This document shows, piece by piece, positions 7,479-15,773 of a stretch of 29,202 nucleotides of DNA. Every line of letters starts with the position of its first letter. The first letter of the stretch is position 1. Source of the DNA: a candidate division WWE3 bacterium CG22_combo_CG10-13_8_21_14_all_39_12 (GTDB taxonomy: Bacteria; Patescibacteriota; 4484-211; GCA-002791395); the NCBI GenBank assembly GCA_002771355.1, contig PCSU01000091.1, forward strand, positions 393 through 29,594, in the 5' to 3' direction. The notes beneath the pieces are model-generated. The model was not told where the DNA came from and made no database searches. It worked only from the letters and a program-made list of their open reading frames with translations. The position numbers were made by a program, and so were the translations under genes.

Positions 7479-8942
7479 ATGAGTCAACACATTCCTCCCC
7501 ATGTACTAGTCATTCTCGATGGATGGGGAATAGGGGAACCAACCGAGCGGAATGCAATCTACGTTGCAAACCCCCAAAACTTTAACTCTTACTGGGAAAC
7601 AAAACCACACACCACATTAAAAAGCTGGGGAACAGCTGTGGGTTTGCCAGAAAGTGAGATGGGCAATTCAGAAGTAGGCCACATGACCATTGGGTGCGGA
7701 ACAGTAATTAAACAACATGCCCTTAAGATTTCGGAAGATATTATGTCTCATGAGTTTGAAAACACTGAGCGCTGGAAATCAATTCTTAATAATTTCACCG
7801 GAAAAACCATTCACCTAGGAGGATTACTCAGTAACGCACGGGTACATTCATCGGTTATGCATGTGGAGGCGATTTTTAAATATTTATCCGGTAACTACAA
7901 TGTAGTGTTTCACGCGTTTACCGACGGCCGGGATTCGGGAACTACTGACTCACAACATTTTTTTGACAACCTTCCCGAAAGTATTCGGGCTGCAACAGTC
8001 ACCGTTTCAGGGAGATATTATGCCATGGATCGTGACCACAATTGGGAGCGAACACAAAAAGCCTATACTACGATAGTTGAAGGAAAAGGTGAATCGTTTG
8101 AAGATTTTGGCAAAGCTGTTATGAGGGCATACGAACATGACCAAACAGACGAATTTGTTGAACCATGTGTCATTGGCAACTACTCTGGTATGGAAGAAAA
8201 TGATTTGTTTTTTGTATTCAATTTTAGAGAAGACCGCATCCGCCAAATATCACAAGCAATTTCTGATCCTCAATTTTCTAAATTTCCAAGAGAACACACG
8301 TATCCTGTTGCTTCACTCACTGAATTTGAAGACGAAGAGTTATCGTATATTCCCTTTGTATATCCTAAAATCAGAACCTCAGATACGCTATCTGACAAAC
8401 TTTCATACATGAACCTCTCACAATTACACGTTGCAGAAAGCGAGAAATATGCCCACGTTACCTACTTTTTTAATGGTGGTCGTGAAGAAAGTGTTACAGG
8501 TGAAAAGCATATTATTATCGATTCACCCGATGTAGCAACGTATGATTTGCAACCAGAAATGTCATCCATTAAGGTTGCCGATACCGTTGTACAAAATCTT
8601 GATGCGTTTGATTTTATTGTTGTAAATTTTGCAAACCCTGACATGGTTGCCCATACTGGAAATATGGCAGCAACTATTAAAGCAGTACTTGCAGCCGATG
8701 AGCAAATGGGGAGGATTGTTTCTGAAGTTAAAAAAAGAAATGGTCACGTGTACATCACTGCTGACCACGGAAATGCTGAGGTTCTTCAGCATAAAAATGC
8801 TTCAAATATTGACACCAAACACAACCGCAACCCAAGTCCTTTTATATACATTGGAGATGGCGAATCAAGTAAAATTAAAGACTTAAAGGGACTTTCTGAT
8901 ATTGCAGGTTTTATCCTTTCACAAATTCAGGCTAAAGAGTAA
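7479..8942 (+). CDS. gpmI: 2,3-bisphosphoglycerate-independent phosphoglycerate mutase
   Basis: Interconverts 3- and 2-phosphoglycerate in lower glycolysis through a phosphoserine intermediate and two Mn ions. The alkaline-phosphatase-superfamily fold is clear. VLVILDGWGIG (9-19) carries metal ligand Asp14, and EMGNSEVGHMTIG (60-72) the nucleophile Ser64. FTDGRDS, SGRYYAMDRDHNWERT, FVFNFREDRIRQ, FANPDMVAHTGN and YITADHGNAE are the remaining phosphatase and transferase motifs. The 487-residue length is slightly under the usual 510 or so. It converges on the DUF2156 gene with a single base between the two coding regions. Confidence 0.96.
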   Translation: MSQHIPPHVLVILDGWGIGEPTERNAIYVANPQNFNSYWETKPHTTLKSWGTAVGLPESEMGNSEVGHMTIGCGTVIKQHALKISEDIMSHEFENTERWKSILNNFTGKTIHLGGLLSNARVHSSVMHVEAIFKYLSGNYNVVFHAFTDGRDSGTTDSQHFFDNLPESIRAATVTVSGRYYAMDRDHNWERTQKAYTTIVEGKGESFEDFGKAVMRAYEHDQTDEFVEPCVIGNYSGMEENDLFFVFNFREDRIRQISQAISDPQFSKFPREHTYPVASLTEFEDEELSYIPFVYPKIRTSDTLSDKLSYMNLSQLHVAESEKYAHVTYFFNGGREESVTGEKHIIIDSPDVATYDLQPEMSSIKVADTVVQNLDAFDFIVVNFANPDMVAHTGNMAATIKAVLAADEQMGRIVSEVKKRNGHVYITADHGNAEVLQHKNASNIDTKHNRNPSPFIYIGDGESSKIKDLKGLSDIAGFILSQIQAKE

Positions 8943-8943
8943 G

Positions 8944-9795
8944 CTACACTATTTTTGCCGATGCAATAGTATAAACCGGTTGAATTATATCTGGCCGCAA
9001 AGACTCTTTAAACTGCCGTAATCCCACAATTCCCAAATCCTGCTCAAAGTTTATTGTCGTTGTGCGATCACGATACATAATTGCAAGCTGCCAAAACAAA
9101 AACTCAGATAACCCTACTATTTCAGTCTGTGCTTTAATAAAATGAATCATTAGGTGCTGATGATTGGTAACTTCAACACCGGCGAATCCAACTAATAGAT
9201 TATTGTTATAAACGCCAACATATTCTATTTCTAAATGATCAATAAACTGTAGAGCTTTTTCTAATGCTTCTCGTTCAAGAATATCTTTTTTGAGAGGATT
9301 TTCACGTTCCCATTTTTCAAACATTTCCCAAATTTCATCGACCTTATCATTTTCAACAACCCCTACGGTACAAACTTCTCTAGGAAGCCGTATTTTTCGT
9401 CTGATATTTGAATATGTCGACCCCTCAAGTAATGCTACTTTGCCCGTAGAATATATGTAGTCGCTATTATCAAGATCCACTTTTGAATCAAACGTTTTTA
9501 TGGAAGATAACTCTACAAACTTTACATCATTCCTTAAAACTGTTTCTAATGTTTCACTCGTAGCATTCTCACCACAAATCATTACACCCTCGTGGTTTGT
9601 ATATAACCCCCGGTCAATAATTATATTATTGTTTAGCCGAGCAATGTGGGTAGAATTATCAGTATCAGTAATGAACAAATTCGAAAATAGCCGATGAGAT
9701 GTAGGAATCTTAAGACTATTGTATGTTTCAGTTACTATTGTTTTATGGCTCAAAGAGAGGGGGGTGAATTGTGGAAACTGCGCAATAGAATTCAT
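8944..9795 (-). CDS. DUF2156-type (aminoacyl-lipid synthase C-terminal-like) GNAT-fold protein
   Basis: The pattern matches stand-alone DUF2156 proteins, which share the tandem-GNAT fold of phosphatidylglycerol lysyltransferase. The N-terminus has FPQFTPLSLSHKTIV, and HRLFSNLFIT follows. A Y-R-K segment, SNIRRKIRLP, corresponds to the family's KRN motif. The C-terminus has INFEQDLGIVGLRQFKESL and a closing IIQPVYTI strand. There is no membrane domain, so this is not a full MprF. The substrate is unknown; transfer of an aminoacyl group from tRNA is a possibility based only on fold. Start: the first ATG (9801) directly abuts the -10 box, while the second (9795) lies 6 nt after it, matching the spacing of neighbouring genes, so I use 9795. 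Confidence 0.75.
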   Translation of the reverse strand: MNSIAQFPQFTPLSLSHKTIVTETYNSLKIPTSHRLFSNLFITDTDNSTHIARLNNNIIIDRGLYTNHEGVMICGENATSETLETVLRNDVKFVELSSIKTFDSKVDLDNSDYIYSTGKVALLEGSTYSNIRRKIRLPREVCTVGVVENDKVDEIWEMFEKWERENPLKKDILEREALEKALQFIDHLEIEYVGVYNNNLLVGFAGVEVTNHQHLMIHFIKAQTEIVGLSEFLFWQLAIMYRDRTTTINFEQDLGIVGLRQFKESLRPDIIQPVYTIASAKIV

Positions 9796-9801
9796 ACCCA
9801 T

Positions 9802-9807
9802 ATTATA
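9802..9807 (-). promoter_or_regulatory. -10 element, leaderless promoter
   Basis: TATAAT on the minus strand ends 6 nt before the second ATG (9795) of the DUF2156 gene and touches the first one (9801), which argues for the internal start. Confidence 0.6.
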
Positions 9808-9832
9808 ACGTTTCTAGTATTTCTTTATAAAC

Positions 9833-11755
9833 TTACTCAACTTCGCGCCAAGTATACGTAGTATCAGAACCTGTAAGATAAGAAATCAATTCACTATCTG
9901 TAATATATTGTGGCTGCCAGTTAAACACCTCGGCAGGAGTATTTTCATTATTATTAACATTTCCGACCCCTAAGTCTCGACCAAGTTGCAGCTGGCCAAG
10001 GGCAATAACAGAACCATTAATCGTAAGTTGTACCTGTGAAGTACCACTACTGTCAGAAATAAAATCCCCACTCATCATATATATTCCCGTGATCTCGGAA
10101 ACCTGAGCATCCACCTTAACATCGCCATCAACTACAAATATTGTGTGATTACCTGGAATAGAGGAAATGTCGTTACTAATAATAAGATTACCCGTAATGA
10201 GTACAACTGTTGACTGTGCCGTTGTTTCAAACCCTGTTGATAACATTTCAGTATCAACCACAACATCTCCCGCTTGAGTATAAACTCCACTTACCGTTGG
10301 TAAATGTAATCCCAATCCTTCACCAGAGCTAAGCAAATTATCATATTGTGGAATAAGTGTTGAAAGACTATGTGCGTTGGCTAATACATGAGAATAGCTT
10401 GAAACCTCCCAACCGGTATGGGGCATTGATAACACCGCTTGTCCACTTACAACATCTGCTGTTGCAAGTGTTATCCCAGGATCTGGTGAATACACAGCAA
10501 TTTGCCCTTCAACAAATATCGAACCATCAATATGTAACCACGGATTGAAAAGTCCATAGATGGGACTTACACTTTCACGACCCGATAAGTCTTGAACCTT
10601 ATACTGAACCCTAAATGGGCCACTGGCAGGACTTCCATAGTTCACTTCACCTGTTTGTAATGCAATCATTTGAGTACTCCCATTAGGAGCAGGGGATTGA
10701 CTGTTGTAAAGAACGGTAGACGAAACAGGAATCCATGAACTCCACTGTTGGGACAAATAATCGGTGTAGTAACGATACTTGGCACTAGAAACTTGAATAC
10801 CACTCTGCTGATCAATAATCGCTGACTGGGTTTCGTAACAGTTATCACACACTCCTTTGACAAAACCAAACTCTTGCCACGGTTTTGGAGCACTGGTATC
10901 CATTTTTACCGTAAGAAATTGATCTGTCTCTCGTTGACCATCAGTATCCTGGGTGTAATACAAAAAATTAAACTGACCATTTTCAGTAATAGGAACATCG
11001 ATATGTGCTGTTTTGTGAGCAGGAGTAAGAATTCTAACATTGTCCCAGAACGCAATTCCAGTAGGGTTAGACATGAGTCCAAGCTTAAGATATAAAAATG
11101 AAACATTACCAGGGACTGTCAAACTACTTATAGCTGTTGTCCATATAGTGGTTGATTCAGCAATATAGTTCGAATATGAAAGCAGTTGATCATTTTGATG
11201 CATACTGTCTACACCCCATACTTCAAAATAGGCCAACGATCCTTCAGATAACAATGGATAGACTTGAGCTAACACATCTATATCGTCTCCTAAAGATACT
11301 GGTGTTGGATTATTACGGTTATGAACATATATAAATGTTGGATCTTCACTAGTATGTGCGAGCGCAACGGATCGATTACCTTCACTAGACTGTAAAAAGC
11401 TAACATATACTAATCCTTGATCTGAAGATTCCCAATGGTATGGAATGTTTTGATTAATCGTTTCAAAAGAACCATTACCTGGCTCATCTGGAACGCGTGA
11501 ATATGCCCTAGTTATAGCATCTCCACCATTTATACTATATGTTAATGACTGGGGACGTGATGCATACGTTGTTGCATCAAAACTAACAGTTACATTACTG
11601 TTATACCAGCCATCCTCACCCAAAACACCGCTAATAGTTGTTGTCGTTAAGGGCCCACTAGCAATAATACTTCCGGGAAACTGAATACCAATAAGAATTA
11701 TTACTCCTAGTATTTTTAAGCGTTGTAACATCTTTGTGTTGTAATTAGTAAACAT
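9833..11755 (-). CDS. Large exported surface protein with Ig-like/OmpL47-type repeats
   Basis: The 640-residue protein begins with a signal peptide: a basic start, a hydrophobic stretch at about 15-31, then IIASGP. Next comes GEDGWYNSNVTVSFDAT, a pattern seen in bacterial Ig-like/OmpL47-type repeats. A region at about 90-250 beginning GNGSFE and containing PYHWESS resembles a carbohydrate-binding jelly roll. A second GVCDNCYETQS segment follows with the protein's only obvious CxxC. The last 200 residues are beta-rich, with repeated V-x-G-D/N-L/V-x-V strands (LITGNLIISND, FVVDGDVKVDA, YMMSGDFISD, LTINGSVIALG) like a stacked-strand solenoid. No anchor or catalytic residues are apparent. An alternative start is the ATG at 11731. 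It is divergent from ccdA. Confidence 0.75.
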   Translation of the reverse strand: MFTNYNTKMLQRLKILGVIILIGIQFPGSIIASGPLTTTTISGVLGEDGWYNSNVTVSFDATTYASRPQSLTYSINGGDAITRAYSRVPDEPGNGSFETINQNIPYHWESSDQGLVYVSFLQSSEGNRSVALAHTSEDPTFIYVHNRNNPTPVSLGDDIDVLAQVYPLLSEGSLAYFEVWGVDSMHQNDQLLSYSNYIAESTTIWTTAISSLTVPGNVSFLYLKLGLMSNPTGIAFWDNVRILTPAHKTAHIDVPITENGQFNFLYYTQDTDGQRETDQFLTVKMDTSAPKPWQEFGFVKGVCDNCYETQSAIIDQQSGIQVSSAKYRYYTDYLSQQWSSWIPVSSTVLYNSQSPAPNGSTQMIALQTGEVNYGSPASGPFRVQYKVQDLSGRESVSPIYGLFNPWLHIDGSIFVEGQIAVYSPDPGITLATADVVSGQAVLSMPHTGWEVSSYSHVLANAHSLSTLIPQYDNLLSSGEGLGLHLPTVSGVYTQAGDVVVDTEMLSTGFETTAQSTVVLITGNLIISNDISSIPGNHTIFVVDGDVKVDAQVSEITGIYMMSGDFISDSSGTSQVQLTINGSVIALGQLQLGRDLGVGNVNNNENTPAEVFNWQPQYITDSELISYLTGSDTTYTWREVE

Positions 11756-11761
11756 TTGATG

Positions 11762-11767
11762 AGTTTA
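11762..11767 (-). promoter_or_regulatory. Weak -10-like element for the surface protein
   Basis: TAAACT on the minus strand ends 6 nt before the ATG at 11755. A second candidate, TACAAC, ends 6 nt before the internal ATG at 11731, so the true start is uncertain. Confidence 0.3.
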
Positions 11768-11845
11768 CAAAACATATCTGTTACGCACGTCCGTGTCAAG
11801 AGCATCCACATCCCCACGGTACACAGCATGCATGATAAACTACAT

Positions 11846-11861
11846 AGATGTACTCACATCT
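11846..11861. other. Small inverted repeat in the ccdA upstream region
   Basis: AGATGT (11846-11851) and ACATCT (11856-11861) form a perfect 6-bp stem with a 4-nt loop in the 139-bp divergent gap. It could be an operator for either gene; a terminator is not expected between divergent genes. Confidence 0.3.
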
Positions 11862-11882
11862 TTATGAATTTGAAATCTTACC

Positions 11883-11888
11883 TATTGT
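11883..11888 (+). promoter_or_regulatory. Weak -10-like element for ccdA
   Basis: TATTGT ends 6 nt before the ccdA ATG at 11895, at the usual leaderless spacing, but matches the consensus at only four positions. Confidence 0.3.
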
Positions 11889-11894
11889 TAAATC

Positions 11895-12659
11895 ATGGAA
11901 CTATATTCACTCATAATTCCTAGTTTTATTGCTGGAACTCTAACGTTTTTAGCTCCGTGTACATTTCCATTAATCCCAGGTTATTTGGGTTTTATCAGTG
12001 GGGTCTCTCTAGACGAATTACAAAACCCCAGGTCTGCCCCAAAAGCTCGCAGGAGGGTATTCCTTAATGGGCTCTTATATGTTGTTGGGTTTAGCACTGT
12101 ATTTGTATCGTTTGGCATGCTTTTTGGGCTGGGAGGGTCAGCACTTGGGCAGTACCGTACACTACTTTCACAAATTGGTGGTGTGTTCATCATCTTTTTT
12201 GGTTTGTACATAATCGGAATTCTAAGACTCCCTTTCTTGAAATTTCTTAATCAAGATCACACGTACAATTTTGTTGGAAAACTTACCCCAGGAACACCCT
12301 TAAGTTCACTTATCTTTGGTGCTACGTTTGCATTTGGATGGACTCCATGCGTAGGACCCATTTTGGGGAGTGTACTGACCTTAGCAGCACACAGCGCAAC
12401 AGTACTCCAAGGAGGATTTTTACTTGCTGTATTCTCAGCTGGCCTAGGATTGCCATTCCTTATTATTGCCTATGGAATTAGCTCGGCAACAGGCTACATA
12501 CGGCTCATGAACAAATACTTACGATACTTTGAGGTAATCGGCGGAATACTGCTGGTACTCCTAGGGATTCTACTTATTACTGACAATCTTGCCCAGTGGA
12601 TTACATTTTTTTATCGCATTGAGTTTTTGAACTTCAGCTGGATTTACGATTATCTCTAA
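11895..12659 (+). CDS. ccdA: CcdA/DsbD-type thiol-disulfide transmembrane transporter
   Basis: Moves reducing equivalents from the cytoplasm across the membrane to exported thioredoxin-like proteins. The 254-residue protein has six helices. The two redox cysteines are in the expected places: Cys22 in FLAPCTFPLIPGY (helix 1) and Cys152 in FGWTPCVGPILG (helix 4). The two halves show the family's pseudo-symmetry (AGTLTFLAPC and GATFAFGWTPC). No partner thioredoxin is in the window. The divergently transcribed surface protein has a CDNC motif, which could be a client, but this is only positional inference. Confidence 0.92.
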   Translation: MELYSLIIPSFIAGTLTFLAPCTFPLIPGYLGFISGVSLDELQNPRSAPKARRRVFLNGLLYVVGFSTVFVSFGMLFGLGGSALGQYRTLLSQIGGVFIIFFGLYIIGILRLPFLKFLNQDHTYNFVGKLTPGTPLSSLIFGATFAFGWTPCVGPILGSVLTLAAHSATVLQGGFLLAVFSAGLGLPFLIIAYGISSATGYIRLMNKYLRYFEVIGGILLVLLGILLITDNLAQWITFFYRIEFLNFSWIYDYL

Positions 12660-12680
12660 GGCATTCAGGTAATAATGCGC

Positions 12681-12686
12681 TATAAT
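12681..12686 (+). promoter_or_regulatory. -10 element, leaderless GTG start of the ABC ATPase
   Basis: A perfect TATAAT ends 6 nt before an in-frame GTG at 12693. It lies within the longer open frame that starts with ATG at 12675, so that ATG would be upstream of the transcript start. Confidence 0.6.
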
Positions 12687-12692
12687 TATCAC

Positions 12693-13595
12693 GTGGAATC
12701 AGTTATACACGTTAAAAACCTTGTTAAATCATTTGGGAAGACACCGGTTGTCAAAGACCTCTCATTTGATGTTAACAAAGGCGATGTGTTTGCATTCCTG
12801 GGTGCTAATGGCTCAGGGAAAACAACAACAATTAGATGTTTACTCGACATTCTTCAGCCTACCAGAGGCTCCGCCCTAATTTTTGGCAATAAATTCGACC
12901 TTGCGTTGGCATCTCGCATCGGTTATTTACCAGAAGAGAGGGGACTCTACACCAACGCTCAGGTCATGGAAACTCTTGTGTATTTTGCCCAACTTAAAGG
13001 AATGACCACAGCTGATGCAAAGCAAAAGGCCCTTAAGTATCTTGATCGAGTAGAGTTATCGGCCCATCATGCTACAGAAATTAAAAAGCTTTCATCCGGC
13101 CAACAACAAAAAATCCAACTTGGAATTACCCTCATTAACGCTCCCGATTTATTAATCCTTGATGAACCAACGAAAGGCCTTGATCCTGTTAACAGATCTT
13201 TACTCATGGAATTATTAGATGAACTCAATGAAAATGGCGCTACAATTGTCTTTGTATCCCACCAAATGGATGAGGTTGAAAAAATCGCAAATCGACTAGT
13301 CATGATAAAAAATGGTTCACAAGCACTGTACGGTTCACTACAAGAAGTTAAAAAACAGTTTGGTACCAATACTATCCACATAACGTATCAAGGTGAGATC
13401 CCCTCAAATGATGCCATGTACAGATCCTCTTCTATTGAAAATAATGTTGCTGAACTTACTCCAACAAGTGAAACATCAACCAATGACGTTATTTCACATC
13501 TGATTCAACACAACGTAATAATTAACGATTTCACTATTGGCACACCATCTCTGCAAGATGTGTTCGTAAAAGTCATGAAAAGCGAACAATATTAA
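12693..13595 (+). CDS. ABC transporter ATP-binding protein (NatA-like)
   Basis: ATPase of an ABC-2-type exporter formed with the next gene. Walker A GANGSGKT is at 37-44; LPEERGLY near 79-86 is typical of the NatA/multidrug subgroup. The signature is LSSGQQQ, Walker B LLILDEPTKGLD, and the switch region IVFVSHQ. After about 215 residues a C-terminal domain like DUF4162 follows, ending in SLQDVFVKVMK. I use the GTG at 12693 as start (300 residues), because the upstream ATG at 12675 precedes the -10 box. The permease starts 3 bp after its stop without a Shine-Dalgarno, suggesting coupled translation. The substrate is unknown. Confidence 0.92.
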   Translation: MESVIHVKNLVKSFGKTPVVKDLSFDVNKGDVFAFLGANGSGKTTTIRCLLDILQPTRGSALIFGNKFDLALASRIGYLPEERGLYTNAQVMETLVYFAQLKGMTTADAKQKALKYLDRVELSAHHATEIKKLSSGQQQKIQLGITLINAPDLLILDEPTKGLDPVNRSLLMELLDELNENGATIVFVSHQMDEVEKIANRLVMIKNGSQALYGSLQEVKKQFGTNTIHITYQGEIPSNDAMYRSSSIENNVAELTPTSETSTNDVISHLIQHNVIINDFTIGTPSLQDVFVKVMKSEQY

Positions 13596-13598
13596 CCT

Positions 13599-14822
13599 AT
13601 GAACCATATCTATTTAATTGCTCAACGAGAATATATAAGAACAGTCCGCAAACCCATTTTTTGGATTTCAACGTTACTGCTCCCAACTTTTATTATTCTG
13701 GTAAGTTTCGTGTCAGGGTATTCAGCAGATCAAGCTGAAAAAAGTATTCAGGAAGAAGCCCAAAATGCACAATCGATCTTATTGTATGACCCTTTAACAT
13801 TTATTCCCGAAGCATTCGTTATAGACCCACTAGAAAAGGTACAAGATATCGACGAAGCCAAAAGTAAAATCATTGACGGTTCTGCAGATGCACTTTTCAT
13901 TATTCCAGAAGACATCACCACCACTAAAAAGGTAGAGGTATACACTCAGGACACGGGCGTAATGTCACTTGGCAAATTTGACCCCGTCGTACAATCACTT
14001 ATTGGTGCAAGTGTGGCATCACAGTTAGACCCCCAGCTGCAACCTCTCATCGGTGGGGGAGTAACAATTGAATCAACATACTATAAAAATGGAGACCGTA
14101 CCGAAATTTCACTCGAGAAATATGTCATTCCGCTTGCTGCTTTTGCACTCTACTTTTTATTAGTATTTATGGCCAATAACTTTTTACTTACCAGTGTGAG
14201 CGAAGAAAAAGAGAACCGCATGATTGAAATTATGTTTTCAATTGTAGAAAGAAAGAGTTTGATTTGGGGAAAGATTGTAGGAATAACACTCATTGCTTTC
14301 ACGCAAATTGCAGTACTCGTATCGGCAACCGCACTTATTATTTACTTTTCAACCAGTAATTTTGATATTCCTATTGATCTTACAAAAATTGTTTTTGACC
14401 CTGTAAACATTTCGTTATATCTGTTTTATATCTTAAGTGGATTTCTAATAATTGCCTCCGTAATGGTAGGAGTTGGATCAGTTATGCCAACATACAAAGA
14501 AGCACAAAGTTTCTCGTCAATATTTATTATTGCTTCTATTTTTCCCATGTACTTTTTTTCAATCTTACTTCAGGAACCAACCGGAACAATATCACAAATC
14601 GTAAGTTACTTTCCACTTACGGCCCCTATGGTACTTGCCGCACGGCTCACCTTAGACGCATTAACAGCCACTGAGATCGTTGTGAGCTCAGCTCTAGTCA
14701 TTTTGTATGTAATCGGAGGTTTCTATGTAGCATTTAAACTCTTTGAACTTGGTTCCTTAGAATATAATAACAAGGTTAGTTTTGATAGCATCAAGGAATA
14801 CCTAATAAAAAAATCTAACTGA
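13599..14822 (+). CDS. ABC-2-type transporter permease (NatB-like)
   Basis: The membrane partner of the ATPase just upstream. The 407-residue protein has the ABC2_membrane_3 layout. There is one N-terminal helix (about 20-42, after an amphipathic AQREYIRTVRKP segment). A large extracellular domain of about 130 residues comes next. About five further helices lie between 178 and 385, including a cytoplasmic SEEKENRMIEIMFS motif. That motif (E-N-R-x-x-E) is characteristic of NatB-like permeases. The family includes Na+ efflux, antibiotic and peptide exporters, and nothing here decides among them. Confidence 0.9.
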   Translation: MNHIYLIAQREYIRTVRKPIFWISTLLLPTFIILVSFVSGYSADQAEKSIQEEAQNAQSILLYDPLTFIPEAFVIDPLEKVQDIDEAKSKIIDGSADALFIIPEDITTTKKVEVYTQDTGVMSLGKFDPVVQSLIGASVASQLDPQLQPLIGGGVTIESTYYKNGDRTEISLEKYVIPLAAFALYFLLVFMANNFLLTSVSEEKENRMIEIMFSIVERKSLIWGKIVGITLIAFTQIAVLVSATALIIYFSTSNFDIPIDLTKIVFDPVNISLYLFYILSGFLIIASVMVGVGSVMPTYKEAQSFSSIFIIASIFPMYFFSILLQEPTGTISQIVSYFPLTAPMVLAARLTLDALTATEIVVSSALVILYVIGGFYVAFKLFELGSLEYNNKVSFDSIKEYLIKKSN

Positions 14823-14824
14823 TA

Positions 14825-15706
14825 ATGAAACCGGCACACATAACAACAAATATTTATCTTGACGGAGGCAACCCCAAGGAAACAAAGCTAATAGTCGATA
14901 CCTTAGGTTTTTTGGACGGACAAACAACAAACCCTGCCCAAATCGCTAAAGCCCTAAAGACTGGCAAGATTTATTCAAATGAACAACTTCTCGTGGAATA
15001 TAAAAATAGTGTGTCACTCATTTCTCAAATAATTCCTGGGAAGTTACTGTCTCTCGAGGTTTACGCAGATGAGTCGACAACTTCCCAAGACATTATCGAT
15101 CAAGCCAAACACATGTCATCATGGACTCCAAACACATTCATTAAAATTCCATGCACAGCCCATGGGCTTAAAGCTGCACAATCGCTCACATCACAAAATG
15201 TTCATGTTCACATTTCACTTGTGTTCACACAAGAACAAGCAGCTGCTTCGTACTCTGCCACAACGGGTGCACCTATTGGGGGCGCACTTGTATCCCCATT
15301 TGAAGGGTGTACCGTTGACACCGACGTCACTAGTATTGACGTTATTACCAATATACAAAAAATGTTAGACTCTGAGGGAGACGAGCACATGCAAGTTCTT
15401 ATGGCTAATATTAGGGATCTTGAGCAATTTTACTATGCACTTTATATGGGGTTTGACGCTGTTGCAGTTCCATTCGAAATTCTTATGCAATGGCACAGTG
15501 ACGGAATGCTGATTCCAGGTGTAGATATTCCCTACGACACCTTTGAATCTACTAATGAGTATTTACACGCCCAAAGCATTATGAATGAAGTTTACGAAAA
15601 CCTCGATTTAGAAAAAGACTGGACAACTTTTAACATTTCACATCCACGCACCATCGAGGGCCTTAAAAAATTCTCTGAGGAGTGGAACGATCTTGTTGAC
15701 AGATAA
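14825..15706 (+). CDS. tal: Transaldolase
   Basis: Transfers a dihydroxyacetone unit between sugar phosphates in the non-oxidative pentose-phosphate pathway. The 293-residue class I aldolase-fold enzyme has the proton-relay Asp13 in IYLDGGN, GQTTNPAQI (32-40), the Schiff-base Lys107 in TFIKIPCT, NVHVHISLVFTQEQA (125-139) and LVSPFEGCTVD in place of the usual ISPFVGR-D. The FEG substitution and the His-rich strand (VHVHIS for the usual VNVTL) make it a divergent member. It begins 2 bp after the permease stop with no Shine-Dalgarno or clear -10, so it is probably cotranscribed with the ABC genes. Confidence 0.88.
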   Translation: MKPAHITTNIYLDGGNPKETKLIVDTLGFLDGQTTNPAQIAKALKTGKIYSNEQLLVEYKNSVSLISQIIPGKLLSLEVYADESTTSQDIIDQAKHMSSWTPNTFIKIPCTAHGLKAAQSLTSQNVHVHISLVFTQEQAAASYSATTGAPIGGALVSPFEGCTVDTDVTSIDVITNIQKMLDSEGDEHMQVLMANIRDLEQFYYALYMGFDAVAVPFEILMQWHSDGMLIPGVDIPYDTFESTNEYLHAQSIMNEVYENLDLEKDWTTFNISHPRTIEGLKKFSEEWNDLVDR

Positions 15707-15726
15707 TTCTAAAACCAAATACCTTC

Positions 15727-15755
15727 TTGCAAGATTCCTGGGGATAATTGATAAT
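15727..15755 (+). promoter_or_regulatory. pgi promoter
   Basis: TTGCAA (15727-15732), a 17-nt spacer and GATAAT (15750-15755) predict a start near 15762 and a leader of about 12 nt without a Shine-Dalgarno before the ATG at 15774. Confidence 0.45.
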
Positions 15756-15773
15756 TATTAAAACACATAATAA

